Origin: Symsagittifera roscoffensis
Lineage: Eukaryota > Xenacoelomorpha > Acoela > Convolutidae
DNA: 64,000 nt
Reading direction: 5' to 3'
Assembly: GCF_963678635.1 (NCBI RefSeq)
Contig: NC_087068.1
Coordinates: 43,453,080 to 43,517,079, forward strand
Each line of letters opens with the position of its first letter. Positions within the stretch are counted from its first letter, which is position 1. Positions 32,000 to 42,689 of this stretch are shown here, in pieces. A model generated the notes under the pieces. That model was not told where the DNA came from and ran no database searches. It worked only from the letters and a program-made list of their open reading frames with translations. Made by a program: the position numbers and the translations under genes.

Positions 32000-32017
32000 T
32001 CCCACTCATAGTCACCA
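32000..32017 (-). promoter_or_regulatory. Candidate tRNA primer-binding site
   Basis: On the minus strand, TGGTGACTATGAGTGGGA starts directly at the LTR edge. The plus strand reads TCCCACTCATAGTCACCA, with the shape of a tRNA 3' end (T-stem side, acceptor, CCA). The tRNA species is not identified. Confidence 0.6.
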
Positions 32018-32714
32018 TGTAATATAGCGATTCTGGCTATAAACGCTTGATCGATAAGTGTTGCTTTTGTAGTCTAGAGTGATGAAGTATGTTGTTATGG
32101 ATGTGCGGTCTAGGCTTAATATCTTCGACTCAGGGATGTGCTTCGTGATGGCTACCCCCTTTCTCTAGAGTCTAAGCTGATCGATTAATAAAAGTGAGTA
32201 TTAATGTTTCAATTACTATTTTGAGCTCCTTGATTGTAATGGCTCTCCAATTCTTCTTCTTCTTTCATTCTCCTCATTGTTTTCATTAAGTAAATATAGA
32301 TTTAATACTTTATCATTGACGTAACATGGCATTGACATTTTAATCTAAATCGCACCAATTATGGTAATTAATGATTAGCAGCTAACATAGGTGTGAAGCA
32401 CTATGTTACACTTACATACCTGTTGATTTTTCCCTGGCGGCTTGTGGAAGAACTTATGATTAGGTAGTTACATCACTACTTTTAATTGGGCAGGTTTAAC
32501 AATTGACTGCATTGAAAATTTAACAATTTACTGCATTGAAAATTTAACAATTTACTGCAAGTTTTTAGAGGTGATACCACCAGTACAATTTAAACTAATT
32601 GTTATTCAAATAGATAAACGACATTCGTAACTCCAATAGTTGCAGAATTTGGCAACCAAAGTTAAATGGTTTTAAGTGGAACTCAAATATACGCAAAAGA
32701 TTGTCCCTTATGAT
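32018..32714 (-). repeat. 5' LTR of the env-bearing element
   Basis: About 697 bp, starting TGTAATATAG next to the primer site. It ends TATGAT with the terminal ACA of the other copy missing and a small deletion just before. The first 570 bp are almost identical to 23900-24594; the promoter-side end is more diverged. Confidence 0.93.
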
Positions 32715-34358
32715 TTAAAGGTTGCGTCAATTTCTTCAGCATAAGAGGAAAAGCCATGTTTTAACACAAAAAGCTTTGCTTCTCGAAAAAGTCAAATTTT
32801 TGATTTGTTGACCGTCTTTTATTAACTTTCTGCCTTTTCCCGATAACTATCCTACCAAATCTGCTATCTTGAGTTTAATCGAAACAACAGGTTATTGAAT
32901 GGCTACCTTTATTATTTGGTGTGCTGAGTTCCGAATTTTTGACCGGTTGCGAGAATTTTTTCGAGCAAAAGCTGCGACTCCTGTTTTTTTTAGGAGAAAT
33001 GCTGTCCTTCGGAAGTTTTCAATATCTCTTAAGTTTTCACTCTTATCGATTTTTTTTAGTAGGGAAGCAACAAAGGTTTTGAGCAAAGTCCAATGTTTCA
33101 AAAACCTGTTACCTCTCCCATCAGTAACAAATTCAAAATTATCAAATACATACCTCCAGCTTTAGCTTGGCCTCTAGTTACCTTTTAGCGAGACATACGA
33201 TATTTTTGTTCTACCTAGTTTTTTTTTCAACCCTTTTTAATTTTCTTCGACTTCTTTTAGTTTTTATATGTTTGTGTTGTATCGCAAGCAGTGCGAAACT
33301 CCGCTTTGCCTCAGAGTATACATGTTGTGCTTATTTTCAAACCATTGCTGTTGCACATGAAAATAGTAAATAGTTTGAAATGTTTGCAGTCATTTCGGTC
33401 GTCGGAACAGTATGTGCTACTTAAACAGCAACCGGGTTCCCTTGGTTTCACTTGCGAGAGGAAAGATACTTATAATCGGGAACTAGACTTTTTTGCGTAA
33501 ACAAGTTTTCTTAAAATTTGTCTGAATTTCACGAGGTTACTTTCACGTGCAGCTTGCTGACATGCTCTATTTCGTGAAAATTCAAATAAAATTACCATAA
33601 AGTCTGTCGTAGTTCAAAATTTTCAACAGTTTTTATGGTATACTTTCCAAAGAAAGCAGTTTAACTATAACTACGCTTGCGATATTCAAGCGTTACCAAA
33701 TCGGAATTAAGATTTTTTTAGCGTTAGTTTAACAGAATCACTAGTTGAACAACTAGTTTAACAGAATCACTTGATTACTCGATATTTAAGCATTTCACTT
33801 TTCGACTTGGTATAGATTTAATGGATTTTTCTGATTGCTTATGTAGCGCCGACGGTTTTACTGCTGAACGTCTTTTCCTCAAACTGAACATCATTCGAGA
33901 TAAAATTATGATTTTTGTAATTGTGGTTTTTTCGACATACTTTGACTTATTGGCTCTCGTTTCATATTTTGTCTGCTAGTTCGCAATGCTTTGTTTGTGT
34001 AGTGAGGCAAATGGTGCGAAACCCCGCGTTGCCTCTGTGTTGCAAGTTCTGTAGTTTGTAAATTTACCAAGCCAGATTTTGAGTAATCTTAATTTTTTTT
34101 CGATGTTCAATTTGCAATTTTTGTGCATGTGTTTTTAATCTTTTTTTTTCAAGTTAATTTTACCTTAGTTTTTCAACGTAATATTAAAAAATTGTCTTCG
34201 TCTGTATTATCAAAAGTTTGCAGTGATTCTTGTAGTCTATATATGAAAAGGTTTTTTTAACTAAAAGTTTAATTGCGATTTTAATTAGATTTATCATAAT
34301 GCAATATAATATGTAGTGGATATTAGACATCAAGTTTTGACAACATTTAAGAATGAAC
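32715..34358. other. Gene-free region between the LTR element and the minus-strand gene
   Basis: No supported gene. Contains two copies of a short GC-containing module (about 33282-33325 and 34003-34045, with ...GTGCGAAAC...TTGCCTC...) also present at 40543, 40783 and in the SINEs, and the phrase TAATCGGGAACTAGACTTTT shared with 23290. Confidence 0.5.
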
Positions 34359-34364
34359 TTTATT
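34359..34364 (-). terminator. Polyadenylation signal of the minus-strand gene
   Basis: TTTATT on the plus strand is AATAAA on the minus strand, about 30 bp after the stop codon of the spliced gene. Confidence 0.6.
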
Positions 34365-34392
34365 TAAATGTTTTTTTTTTACAAATTGGGTT

Positions 34393-37300
34393 CTAAGAAG
34401 TTAAGTCGCTTCTATTGTTTTTATTCTGCTTCATTTTCTCTTTTACTTGGATGGTCTTTTTGAAAAGCCATGGCTGTTTCTTGCCGGGTGTTCCACTGAC
34501 ATACTTCTTGGGACTTTTGCCCGGGTTCATAATTTGCTCATGGTATCGCAATCTGGTGTCTGCTTCGTCCAGTTGGACAGGATCGAAGAAGTATAATTTC
34601 TCCTCTGACAGTTTTCCATCGGGCTGTACTTGCTGTATGAGTTGCATCGAAGACTTCTTAGAAATGGGAGGAACTGTTTTGGAGTAAGAAAACTGGAAGA
34701 CTTGGTTACTGTCTGGATACATAACTTGAATTTTATTGTCTGGCAGAGTTCGGTAATAGCACGGAACTGCGCTTAATCTTGTAGTTACCGTCGGCTGTTG
34801 TTGTTGTTGTTGACTTTGTTTCGGCTCTTTGCCGACAAAACTAGTCTCGAAAACCCCCTGACTTCGACTTGGCGGAGCTTGTTGATGTCGCTGGTCCAGC
34901 ATCACTTGGCGTGTTGCCGCATTGTTCGGTTGTTCATGTCTGCTGATTGTGGCGTTTGATGAGAGAATCGAACTAGACGAAGGAGATGCAACTAAGTTAT
35001 GCGAAGAGGTCGGAAGGGTTTGGCTTAATTTGTACTGTTGCAAACTGGAGTTGATGCGGTCTAAGTCGTCCAAACTTCTACCCGGTCGTTGATCTTCCGG
35101 TCTCAAAGTCATGGATCGGCTTCGACTTGGGCTGGCTGAGGTTTTTTGAACCTCTTGGCTGTGATCATTGGAATGTATTACAGGTACCTGTAAATAATTG
35201 AAATATCTTTAAAATTAGTACATACTTAGTAAAACTTAGCTTCATAAGGTATAACAGAATAATATTAGAGATAGCTGATTTCTAGATATAAAAAAGTTCT
35301 GTTCAATAAATACGTGCCTCTTGAGAATTTGTTGACTTCAAGTGCATTTCGAGTTCTTTGGTGAACTTTTGGAATCTGTTCTTCAAAGTTTTCTTTCTCT
35401 TGTGCGGAATCTGAAACATCAAATTACATTGTCCATTAACTCTAACTCGATATTAATTTTGATATTAATATAGTTAATTTCTGAATGTTTTCGATACCTT
35501 TGAGATCTGGGGTGGTCCGTCGCTGAACTTAACACGTTTCTCCATTGCTGCTCTCATCGAGGGTAGTAACTCAGAGTCGCTTTTGGACCCTGGATCTATT
35601 TCGTCCTCAAAATCGCTCTGTGCTGCTATGAAATTGTGAGTGAACCCTGGATTTGGAGATTGGATGGACCGATCTGGAGTTTGGTGACTAGCTGGTAACT
35701 TTTTTCGCTCTTGCTGTCGCTTGTCGTTTCCGTCTAAATCGTTGACTGGCATCTTGAGCCGATAGATCCCGCCCTTGGTTGAAATTATATTCCCACCGTC
35801 CACATAAATTGGAGTCATTCGTGGGTCAATTACTGCTGTAGTAATTGTGGGTCCGTATTTAGTAGCAGAGGGGGTACTGTTTTGAGTGTGACTCATGGGC
35901 GAAAATTCATTCGTTTGGCTCCGTGAGACTGAGTTTAAAGATTCTTTCGACCTAGCTATCTGCGTGCTGTAACTAGGTGGCATTCGACCGTCTATGCATG
36001 TCTCAGGCGAAAGTTGTCGGCTAACGTTTGCCGAGTTGTCTAGGGTAGCCATAGGTGATGGCGACGTACGCCACGGATCCTGCTCGTCAACTGTCAGATG
36101 TGCTCGTGCATAAGTTGAAGGGTTCTTTTCAACTACTGTCAGTCCTTGCTTCTGCGGTTTCACGCGTTTCTGCTGATCCACTTGACCTAAATATTTAAGG
36201 ACCATTTCGATACGTCCATGCAATGTCCGAGAACATTCGAGAAAAAATTTGAAGGCCTTAAGAACATCAATTACTCCTGTTGATTGATTTTTTTCGCTTT
36301 TTTGAACAAAAATGTAATACGGCGCAATTATCGGTCTATCGGTCCAAATGATTTATTTGACAATTTGGTCAATAATTTGTTATTAAGTAAAGCGCTTAAT
36401 GCATAGCTTTGTTTGATTAGTACTCACGTCTAGTCGAGTAGTGGTAAAGACTAGCTTCATCACTGCTGTCTGCTATTTGAAAATTCACTGCTCCGCTTCC
36501 GTGATGCTGCTGCTGTGATTTATAGCTAACTGTCTGATTGTGTAAAAAGTGGTGGGCGTCGTGCTTGTAAGCTTGCATGAGATGACTGGAAGCACCGGTT
36601 TGGTGTCTTCCAAGAGTCTGTGTTCCGTAACCCATTACAGCTTCAATTTGGTTCTTTCCCAGCATCCCGGTTGTTCTGTGGTTGAGGGTGCTGGAAGCCA
36701 TAGGTCGCATAGTTTGTGTCTGCACTGTGGTAGGGGGTGAGAAGGTAGTGCTGCTAATACTGCTAGAGGGTCGCAGTGACTGCTGGCTTGTGACGTTGTA
36801 GACAGTGAATCGGGATCCCTCGGCAGTGGAAAGTAGTGCTTTATCTGAGGACTGGTGCTTCCGCTGTTTGGAGGCATGAGCAGTGGTCGCTTCTGATGAC
36901 GTCACTAGTGATGAAGTAGACGATTGTGGTGTGGCTGTTTCGCCTATCGGAATGAAATCGCTCTAGAAAAAAAAAACGAGTTATAAGCAAACCTCCTATT
37001 TTGAGTAACCTCTTTTTTTCCGAATGTATAGCAAAATGGGGTGTGTTCTCATTTATTTGCATTGAGGTGTTGCAAATTGTTTTTTTTTCTATTGTAACGG
37101 AAACTATTGTCTGGTTCTTTTACCTGCATAGATTCTTGTTCTTTGAGTGCAGTGTTTTTGGTCCCTGTCTGTTGCGGTATTGTGTGCTGTGTTGCAACTT
37201 GCTCTTGGGCGATTCGGGTGACTTTGTGTTTTTCTTCATTTGTTGGAGTTTTGGTATTGTTGCTGCCTCCGCTGCTGCGACGACGTGCGACCGCTTCGTG

Positions 37301-39428
37301 CACATTAGCGTCCTGAAAATCGTTATTTTCAAAAGTATAATTTAGTTATTTTCAAACGTAAAAGTTTTCCAATTAGCGCTGTAGGGTTTTGCAAGCGAAG
37401 ATGCAAGAAAAGTGTTTCTTCCTCAACTCGCACCTTTTTATTAATGGTTCAAGTTAACCATTTGGTAAATTGGGTAAAAAAATAATAGCTGGAAGAAACA
37501 CTCTTACATGTGCAGCATCATCTGAATCGGAGCTTTCGTATTGATGTTTGACTGGATGACCTTGAGCATCGAGAGCAGTGGGAATGATACCATGAGTGTT
37601 GCCGACCACCTTAGATGCAATCGCAGACTTCGAGGATCTCTGGCGATGTCTTCTGGGGAATGTGCGGGATCCCCCGGGCACGGCCACTAACTCCTCCGCA
37701 ATTTGTCCGTCCTCGCCGCGACGTTCTAATATACAATCTCGATAAAAAAAATTTTGTGATGTGCGGCCCGAGGCATAAACCGGATGGTAACTCAGGGGCG
37801 GATCTAGAATTTTCAAGAGGTACCAACTCTCGCAAAAACAAACGAAGGGTTGGTCGGCCAGAAATGGATGTTATGAAGTAGTACCAAAAGGAGGAGGGTG
37901 GAAATCCCTGAGCGAATCCCCATGAATATGCTAAGTGTAAAAGCCAATCTAAACTATGGCTTGCTCACATGAGCTTACTTATGAAATCTTAGCGCCACCG
38001 AGGTTTGAAAACTGCGATCAGAACACCAAAATGTCACGGTTATCTTTCCATAATTTATTGATACTACAGTGTAAACAATTATTGTTTTGTAGAAAACATG
38101 AGAGTGATTTACCTATCCAAACTGGCGACCCATCCGTTGTTTCTTTGATTCTGTTGGTCGGCTGACCAAGAGTATGATGGATGGAAGATACCTCATTGTT
38201 CGAGTGTTGTCTTCGATGACTTTTATTCTTCCTTTTAATCGAGCCAACGGCCTGTAGACTTAAACTACCGCCTTCCAAATGCATTGTGGCGCGCTCCGTC
38301 GGTACCTCCTAGAAACATAACTGTGTCATCGCTTAAAATCCTGAAATTTTAAATTAAATTTTGAAGTTAATTAAGATAAAACGCTGGCGCCGAAAAACTA
38401 TTAAAAATTCCGGTAAAGGGGCTCGGAGAGGACAAAACACGGGGTCATCTGGACTTCTATTTCTTCTTTCTTGTCAGACTATAATTTTTTTTCAAATTAA
38501 TTAAGAGAAATGAAGAATGAATTGGGATAAATCATGGGCCATACGTGTTGTTTGATCTCGGGTGTGGCCCCTGTGAAACTGGCCGATCTGCGTTGCTTCC
38601 TCACAGTCTTCTGTGTGCTGCGTCGTCTCAGTGCACTCACATGGGCAGTCTGCCGTTCATGTGCTGCTTCTAGGAGCAGAATTGAGGCCTCGTATTTGAG
38701 TTGGATCCACTCGTCGCTTCCGATCATCTTGTCGTTCTCAATCTCCATCAACCACATTTGGATGTTGCTCAACTAAACCAGTAAATGTTCTCCCATCAAA
38801 GTTACATCATCCCATTCCCCTCCCCCTCCCAAATAAACAGAGGGAGTAGAATCCCGCACCCCTCTTTTATTCAAGCCAGATTGAATAATTTTATTTAGGA
38901 ATGCCTAAATACTTGATTCTGACTGGCTGAAAACTGCACCGCACAACCAATATAGTATTGGTCCAAAAAAGCTTAGGATATTTTGATTCAAATTCGCCGG
39001 GCTTTTTGATTGTTGAAAATGGTTCTGTGAGGTTAGCTAAGATTTGTGGGGATAGACTGACCTTTTCTTCCAAGGTCATGACTCGTTTCTGGAAAAGTTC
39101 AACTTCGTCGGCAATTTGCAGAATTCTTTCCATGCTGTCAGTGTCATTTACATTGCTAGTGTCTAAAAGATTTTGATATTATCTCTAGCTTTTATTGATT
39201 TTCTTGTTTTTTTTTTCAGTCCTAAATAAGAGCTTCACCTGTTTCGAATTTTTCCTTCAGTAGTGACAAGTTAAGCTGTCGTAGAAAGTGGATTTCACTT
39301 AAGATGTTGTTTTTCATCTCCTCGTGCTGAGCGTGGATGCTCTGTTTTGCCAGTTTTCGATCGCCCCCGTCCTGAACTTCTGTTAGGGAGTGCCTTTGTT
39401 GGTCTCTGAATCTCTCTTGGTCGCCAGT
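34393..39428 (-). CDS. Spliced gene, about 1.07-1.1 k residue protein of unknown function
   Basis: Exons from 5' to 3': 39239-39428, 39062-39162, 38545-38772, 38113-38308, 37508-37725, 37124-37312, 36428-36962, 35498-36276, 35318-35410 and 34393-35187. Every junction keeps phase, which supports the model. If translation starts at the first ATG (39315-39317) the product is about 1070 residues; an upstream exon is possible. The first three exons are coiled coil (E/K/L/Q-rich, with a basic RRRSTQK segment in the third). Exon 8 begins with a well-formed hydrophobic helix region (VIDVLKAFKFFLEC...) that looks like a small folded domain. The rest is Ser/Gln/Pro-rich and probably disordered, with a Q6 run in the last exon. 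The C-terminal 90 residues (YYRTLPDNKIQV...) are more ordered and basic. I do not recognise the family. A scaffolding or cytoskeletal role is possible but unproved. Confidence 0.7.
37793..37905 (+). repeat. Transposon-end-like dispersed repeat inside an intron
   Basis: CAGGGGCGGATCTAGAATTTT begins at 37793 in the intron between exons 4 and 5. The same core recurs at 60509 and, inverted, throughout the array at 52.5-58 kb. Such CAGGGGCGGATC termini are commonly seen in hAT-like non-autonomous elements. It explains why this intron is the longest (387 bp). Confidence 0.5.
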
Positions 39429-39528
39429 CTAGATCAAACGAGACAATAAGTTTCTTTGACTGTTGTTTATTTACGAAAAGTTTACGTGTATTATATGCTA
39501 CAGGTATAATTGAATGTGTCCATTTTCA

Positions 39529-39538
39529 GATATAGAAA
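39529..39538 (+). promoter_or_regulatory. Splice acceptor next to the Sm B start codon
   Basis: The polypyrimidine-AG CCATTTTCAG ends at 39529, eight bases before the ATG. No credible donor lies within the 100 bp left of it that belong to no gene. It could accept a 5' UTR exon from further away or a spliced leader. A second possible acceptor (TGCTACAG) ends at 39503. Confidence 0.6.
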
Positions 39539-40029
39539 TGGCAGGTCGGTCTTCGAAAATTCAACAGCACATTAACTACAAAGTCCGAGTTATGTTGCAA
39601 GATAGTCGCGAGCTGCAAGGAGTCTTTTTAGCGTTCGACAAGCACATGAACGTAATTTTGGGCGACTGTGAAGAAATGAGGAAAATAAAACCCAAAAAGT
39701 CAGGCGAAAAAGAGGAACGAAGAGTGCTGGGTTTGGTTCTATTAAGAGGCGAACATTTAGTATCCTTAACAGTAGTCGGACCACCTGTTCAAGAAGACAG
39801 ACGAGTACCCTTAGTTAATAACCCAGGTGCTGGAGGACCGGGCATGGGTAGAGCGGCTGGGAGAGGAGCCGGACCCATGGGTGTTGCTCCTGGTCTGCAA
39901 GGCCCCGCGCCTGGATATGGAGCACCCTCGCACCAGATGATGGCTCCTGGTTTTCATGGAGGCCCCCCACCCGGCCCGGGTTACATGCAACCCCCAATGA
40001 TGCGAGGACCCCCTCCTGGTCGATATTAG
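39538..40029 (+). CDS. SNRPB: Small nuclear ribonucleoprotein-associated protein B (Sm B/B')
   Basis: A 163-residue intronless frame. Residues 13-45 are the Sm1 motif (with the FDKHMN signature at 33-38), residues 60-82 the Sm2 motif ([19 protein letters not shown], with the LRGE turn). The C-terminal 75 residues are Gly/Pro-rich with GRGAGP and PPPG(R) motifs, the usual Sm B tail that is methylated on arginine in animals. Sm B joins the heptameric ring on U1, U2, U4 and U5 snRNAs in the nucleus. Human Sm B is longer (about 230-240 residues), so the tail is short here, similar to nematode length. The start was chosen because MAGRSSK matches Sm B N-termini; an upstream in-frame ATG at 39514 lies before the splice acceptor. 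It runs away from the spliced gene on the left. Confidence 0.95.
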   Translation: MAGRSSKIQQHINYKVRVMLQDSRELQGVFLAFDKHMNVILGDCEEMRKIKPKKSGEKEERRVLGLVLLRGEHLVSLTVVGPPVQEDRRVPLVNNPGAGGPGMGRAAGRGAGPMGVAPGLQGPAPGYGAPSHQMMAPGFHGGPPPGPGYMQPPMMRGPPPGRY

Positions 40030-40416
40030 TCATATATTCGATGTTTCTATTCAAAACATGGGTTCAGATTTGGCGTCAAAAGCATGATGATCTAAGTGAA
40101 TTGAAAATGGATATACGCGAAGTGCAATGAAAGACTGTGATATGAGTATTCTAAGACTGGATTTTGCGTTCTAGAACTGTTAGCTCTATTGTTATTTAAC
40201 CATTTTTGTCTTTTTGATTCAATGGCAACTTTTGTTTTTATACACGGAATTATAAATCGTTTTTGTTTGACAATCCTTTTTAATTACACAAGCCAAGCGC
40301 AGTGTGGTACTGTTGATCCAGTTTTTTTTTTTGAAAATTGAGTTCATTTTATCAGAAAAGCGTCAATCATAAATTGTTTTTGAAGTTCAAAGAGCTTTAA
40401 GGGTATATATTTTTAA

Positions 40417-40422
40417 AATAAA
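40417..40422 (+). terminator. Candidate polyadenylation signal of Sm B
   Basis: AATAAA about 390 bp after the stop codon; the first canonical hexamer on this strand after the gene. Confidence 0.5.
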
Positions 40423-41386
40423 TTTCGAAAGTTTTTTTTTCAAACAACAAGTTCGTTTTTCATTCTTGGTTACTTGCGTTCATTACTTTTTACCAACTTC
40501 AGTGGGCTATGTTTTTTTTCGACTTAGCGGCTTTCTTGTTTTGTATCGCAAGTGGTGCGAAGCTCAGTTTCGCCTGTGTAAAATAATTCTTTTGTCTGAG
40601 TTTGTCAAATGAGCTTTTATGATCTGAAAGTTCGCTAGAATGAATGAAATTGGTTGCCCTTGAAAAATGTGTTTTGAGAAATAATTATTTAGCGTTTTTT
40701 TATTAGCCAGTTTGTTCGTTGATGAATATCATAGTCTAAATAAAAATTTAAATACTATGTGACATAGTAGAAGTTTATGAATCGCAAGTGGTGTGAATCT
40801 CTGCTTGCCTCGGTGTACATACATACTGGGTAGATGGATTTTAAAGTAAGTCACTTAGGGAGGGTGGATTTAACAATTAATCCAAAAATTCAGTATTCAA
40901 AGTAAAAAATGCGACGACAAACTGGTCAGTTTAACCCTTTTTAATCTGTAAGCTGACGTATACGAGTTACTGTCAATTTTTTATCCTCAGACTAACGTAA
41001 CTAAGGTCTCAGACAAATGCAAAAAAATTGTGACGTCATTTAACGCAGAGTTTAACTCTGTGAGATATGATGATCAAATATAATATTAATCAGTGACTTT
41101 AAAATTGCACCGTAAGGATCGCGTGACGTAAATGATAGTCTCCTTTTAACCCATGAACTTGAGCAAAAAACTGTCGTCAGTTTGTAGAGAAGGTGAAAGG
41201 CTTTAAATATCATTGACGTCAACACTATTTACTGCAATTCATTCAGTGTCATAAGAGAACAAATATAGTGTCTTTATTTGGACATTTATGCGAAGTGTGG
41301 TCAAGCAATCACTTAAACTCTTTCCAGCTATTCTCTGCCATAATTTACTGACAGAAGGTGTAAATAAAAATAGTTTTTAACTTCAC
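40423..41386. other. Gene-free region with two SINE-head-like modules
   Basis: No supported gene. Modules resembling GCAAGTGGTG(C/T)GAA...TTGCCT occur at about 40543-40585 and 40783-40820. AT-rich otherwise. Confidence 0.5.
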
Positions 41387-41752
41387 GTGCTCAGATCATG
41401 TGTCCGGTTTGTTATAAGTTTCAACCATAGGAAAGTAAGTACGGATCGATTAGTGGTATCAGGTGCATTTGACATTTTGTGGGGAAATGTGCCCGCGGTT
41501 CAATTTTCCCTCATTTTGACATTCGGTTGCCACTTGCGAAGATCTCCGACTCCTCTTGAACGTCCTTCAGGTGTGATCAAACTCAGATTTGCAGACGTGA
41601 ACACAAAAGAAGACTTGATGAAATGCGTTTTTTACGCCAGAATAGATCTGTTCATATCTCAATACATCAGCCCTTGCGTGGGTTTTTATCGCTACCCTTG
41701 CTATGTAGATAATGAGACTAATGCGCAGCCTAAGGGTGGTACGATAAATTGA
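41387..41752 (+). CDS. Doubtful ORF, 121 residues, unrecognised
   Basis: The second half (from about 41560, PSGVIKLRFADVNTKEDLMKC, then cysteine-rich YISPCVGFYRYPCYVDNE) has better codon-like composition than the surrounding AT-rich DNA and could be an exon or a gene relic. The first half looks non-coding. No promoter, splice context or family is recognised. Confidence 0.25.
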   Translation: MLRSCVRFVISFNHRKVSTDRLVVSGAFDILWGNVPAVQFSLILTFGCHLRRSPTPLERPSGVIKLRFADVNTKEDLMKCVFYARIDLFISQYISPCVGFYRYPCYVDNETNAQPKGGTIN

Positions 41753-42689
41753 TTTGCCATATTTTCCCGACCACCTGAGCTAAATTAATGCATGGATGAA
41801 ATAGCTAAATCTGCGCAAATGATTGTTTGCATCTTTCTGCCGATGAAAGAGCGAAGATCAAAAGTTAGAATTCAAAGATTAGAATTTGTGTAAAAGTTAA
41901 AGGAACGTTCCATTACCTTTGTGCCTTAGGGTCTTTGAATAACATTTTTAAACGATCAAAGCTGCCATTGAAGCAGAGCTGTTATTGAACTCCAAATTGC
42001 GGTGGAAAAAATCATCAACTGCGTTGACAAATAATGACTTCTTAAGTATGCAAAATTTAGGGAATAGGAAAACTGAGACGATAAATTCCTTTGATTCGCG
42101 AGGGAACTCAGCATGCGCAGTAGTGCATAAAATGAATCAGACCATTTTTTGCCCAAAACAGTAGATTTTATAATTAAAGTTTCCGGTATAATGTCACTAA
42201 AAATGAAACGCGAAGTCTTGAAGTTGTTTGTTGTCTAAGTAACTTATACTTTGTAGCAAAATTACCCGGAGAAACTCTGAATGGCGTCAAACAATTAGTA
42301 TTTTGTTCTTAAAATATGCAGTTTTTTTGGCTTCAATGAAAAATTTCATATTGCTTAGTTAGAAAGATTTCAGACTAATGTCAAAAATATGTACCATAAC
42401 GAATGTAGGGCTTTTTTAGTTTCACCCCGGTTGCCATCTGATGCTACAGCTTAACATGTATGAAACTTCATTTCTGGCGTAAAAGTGCTCATAAATCATA
42501 AAATAATAATCTATTATCTATCTATTATATATTTAAATGCGGGCTTCACTATCTCGCCATGTTTAAGCTTTTTCAACGTATTATTTTTGCATTTTTAAGC
42601 TATATCGTATAGTGCAATGGTTAAGAATTTTTTTCGATTTCCAATTTGATTTTAGTGGTTATTTAACCGAGTTTAAATTAAGCAGCCCA
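41753..42689. other. Gene-free AT-rich region
   Basis: No supported gene, RNA or repeat family seen. Confidence 0.5.

Larger units (their letters stand above)
23900..32714 (-). mobile_element. Env-bearing LTR retroelement lacking integrase
   Basis: Two direct repeats (23900-24594 and 32018-32714) bound a minus-strand element with primer site, Gag, zinc knuckle, protease, RT, RNase H and an envelope-like glycoprotein. The order gag-pol-env is that of retrovirus-like Gypsy elements (errantivirus type and similar). Between the end of RNase H (about 26970) and the env start (about 26815) only about 150 bp remain, whereas an integrase needs about 1.2 kb; none is present. Several frames are broken. 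The LTRs begin TG and the left one ends CA. No convincing target-site duplication was found: the left flank ends ATTATT, the right flank begins TTAAAG, and the right LTR lacks its last three bases. Confidence 0.9.

Noticed and set aside
23890-32724. Target-site duplication around the env-bearing element
   Set aside because: ATTATT and TTAAAG do not match, and the right LTR end is damaged.
39504-39529. 26-bp intron just before the Sm B start (GTATAAT...TTTCAG)
   Set aside because: Far shorter than any other intron here (76 bp or more); an acceptor for a distant exon or leader is more likely.
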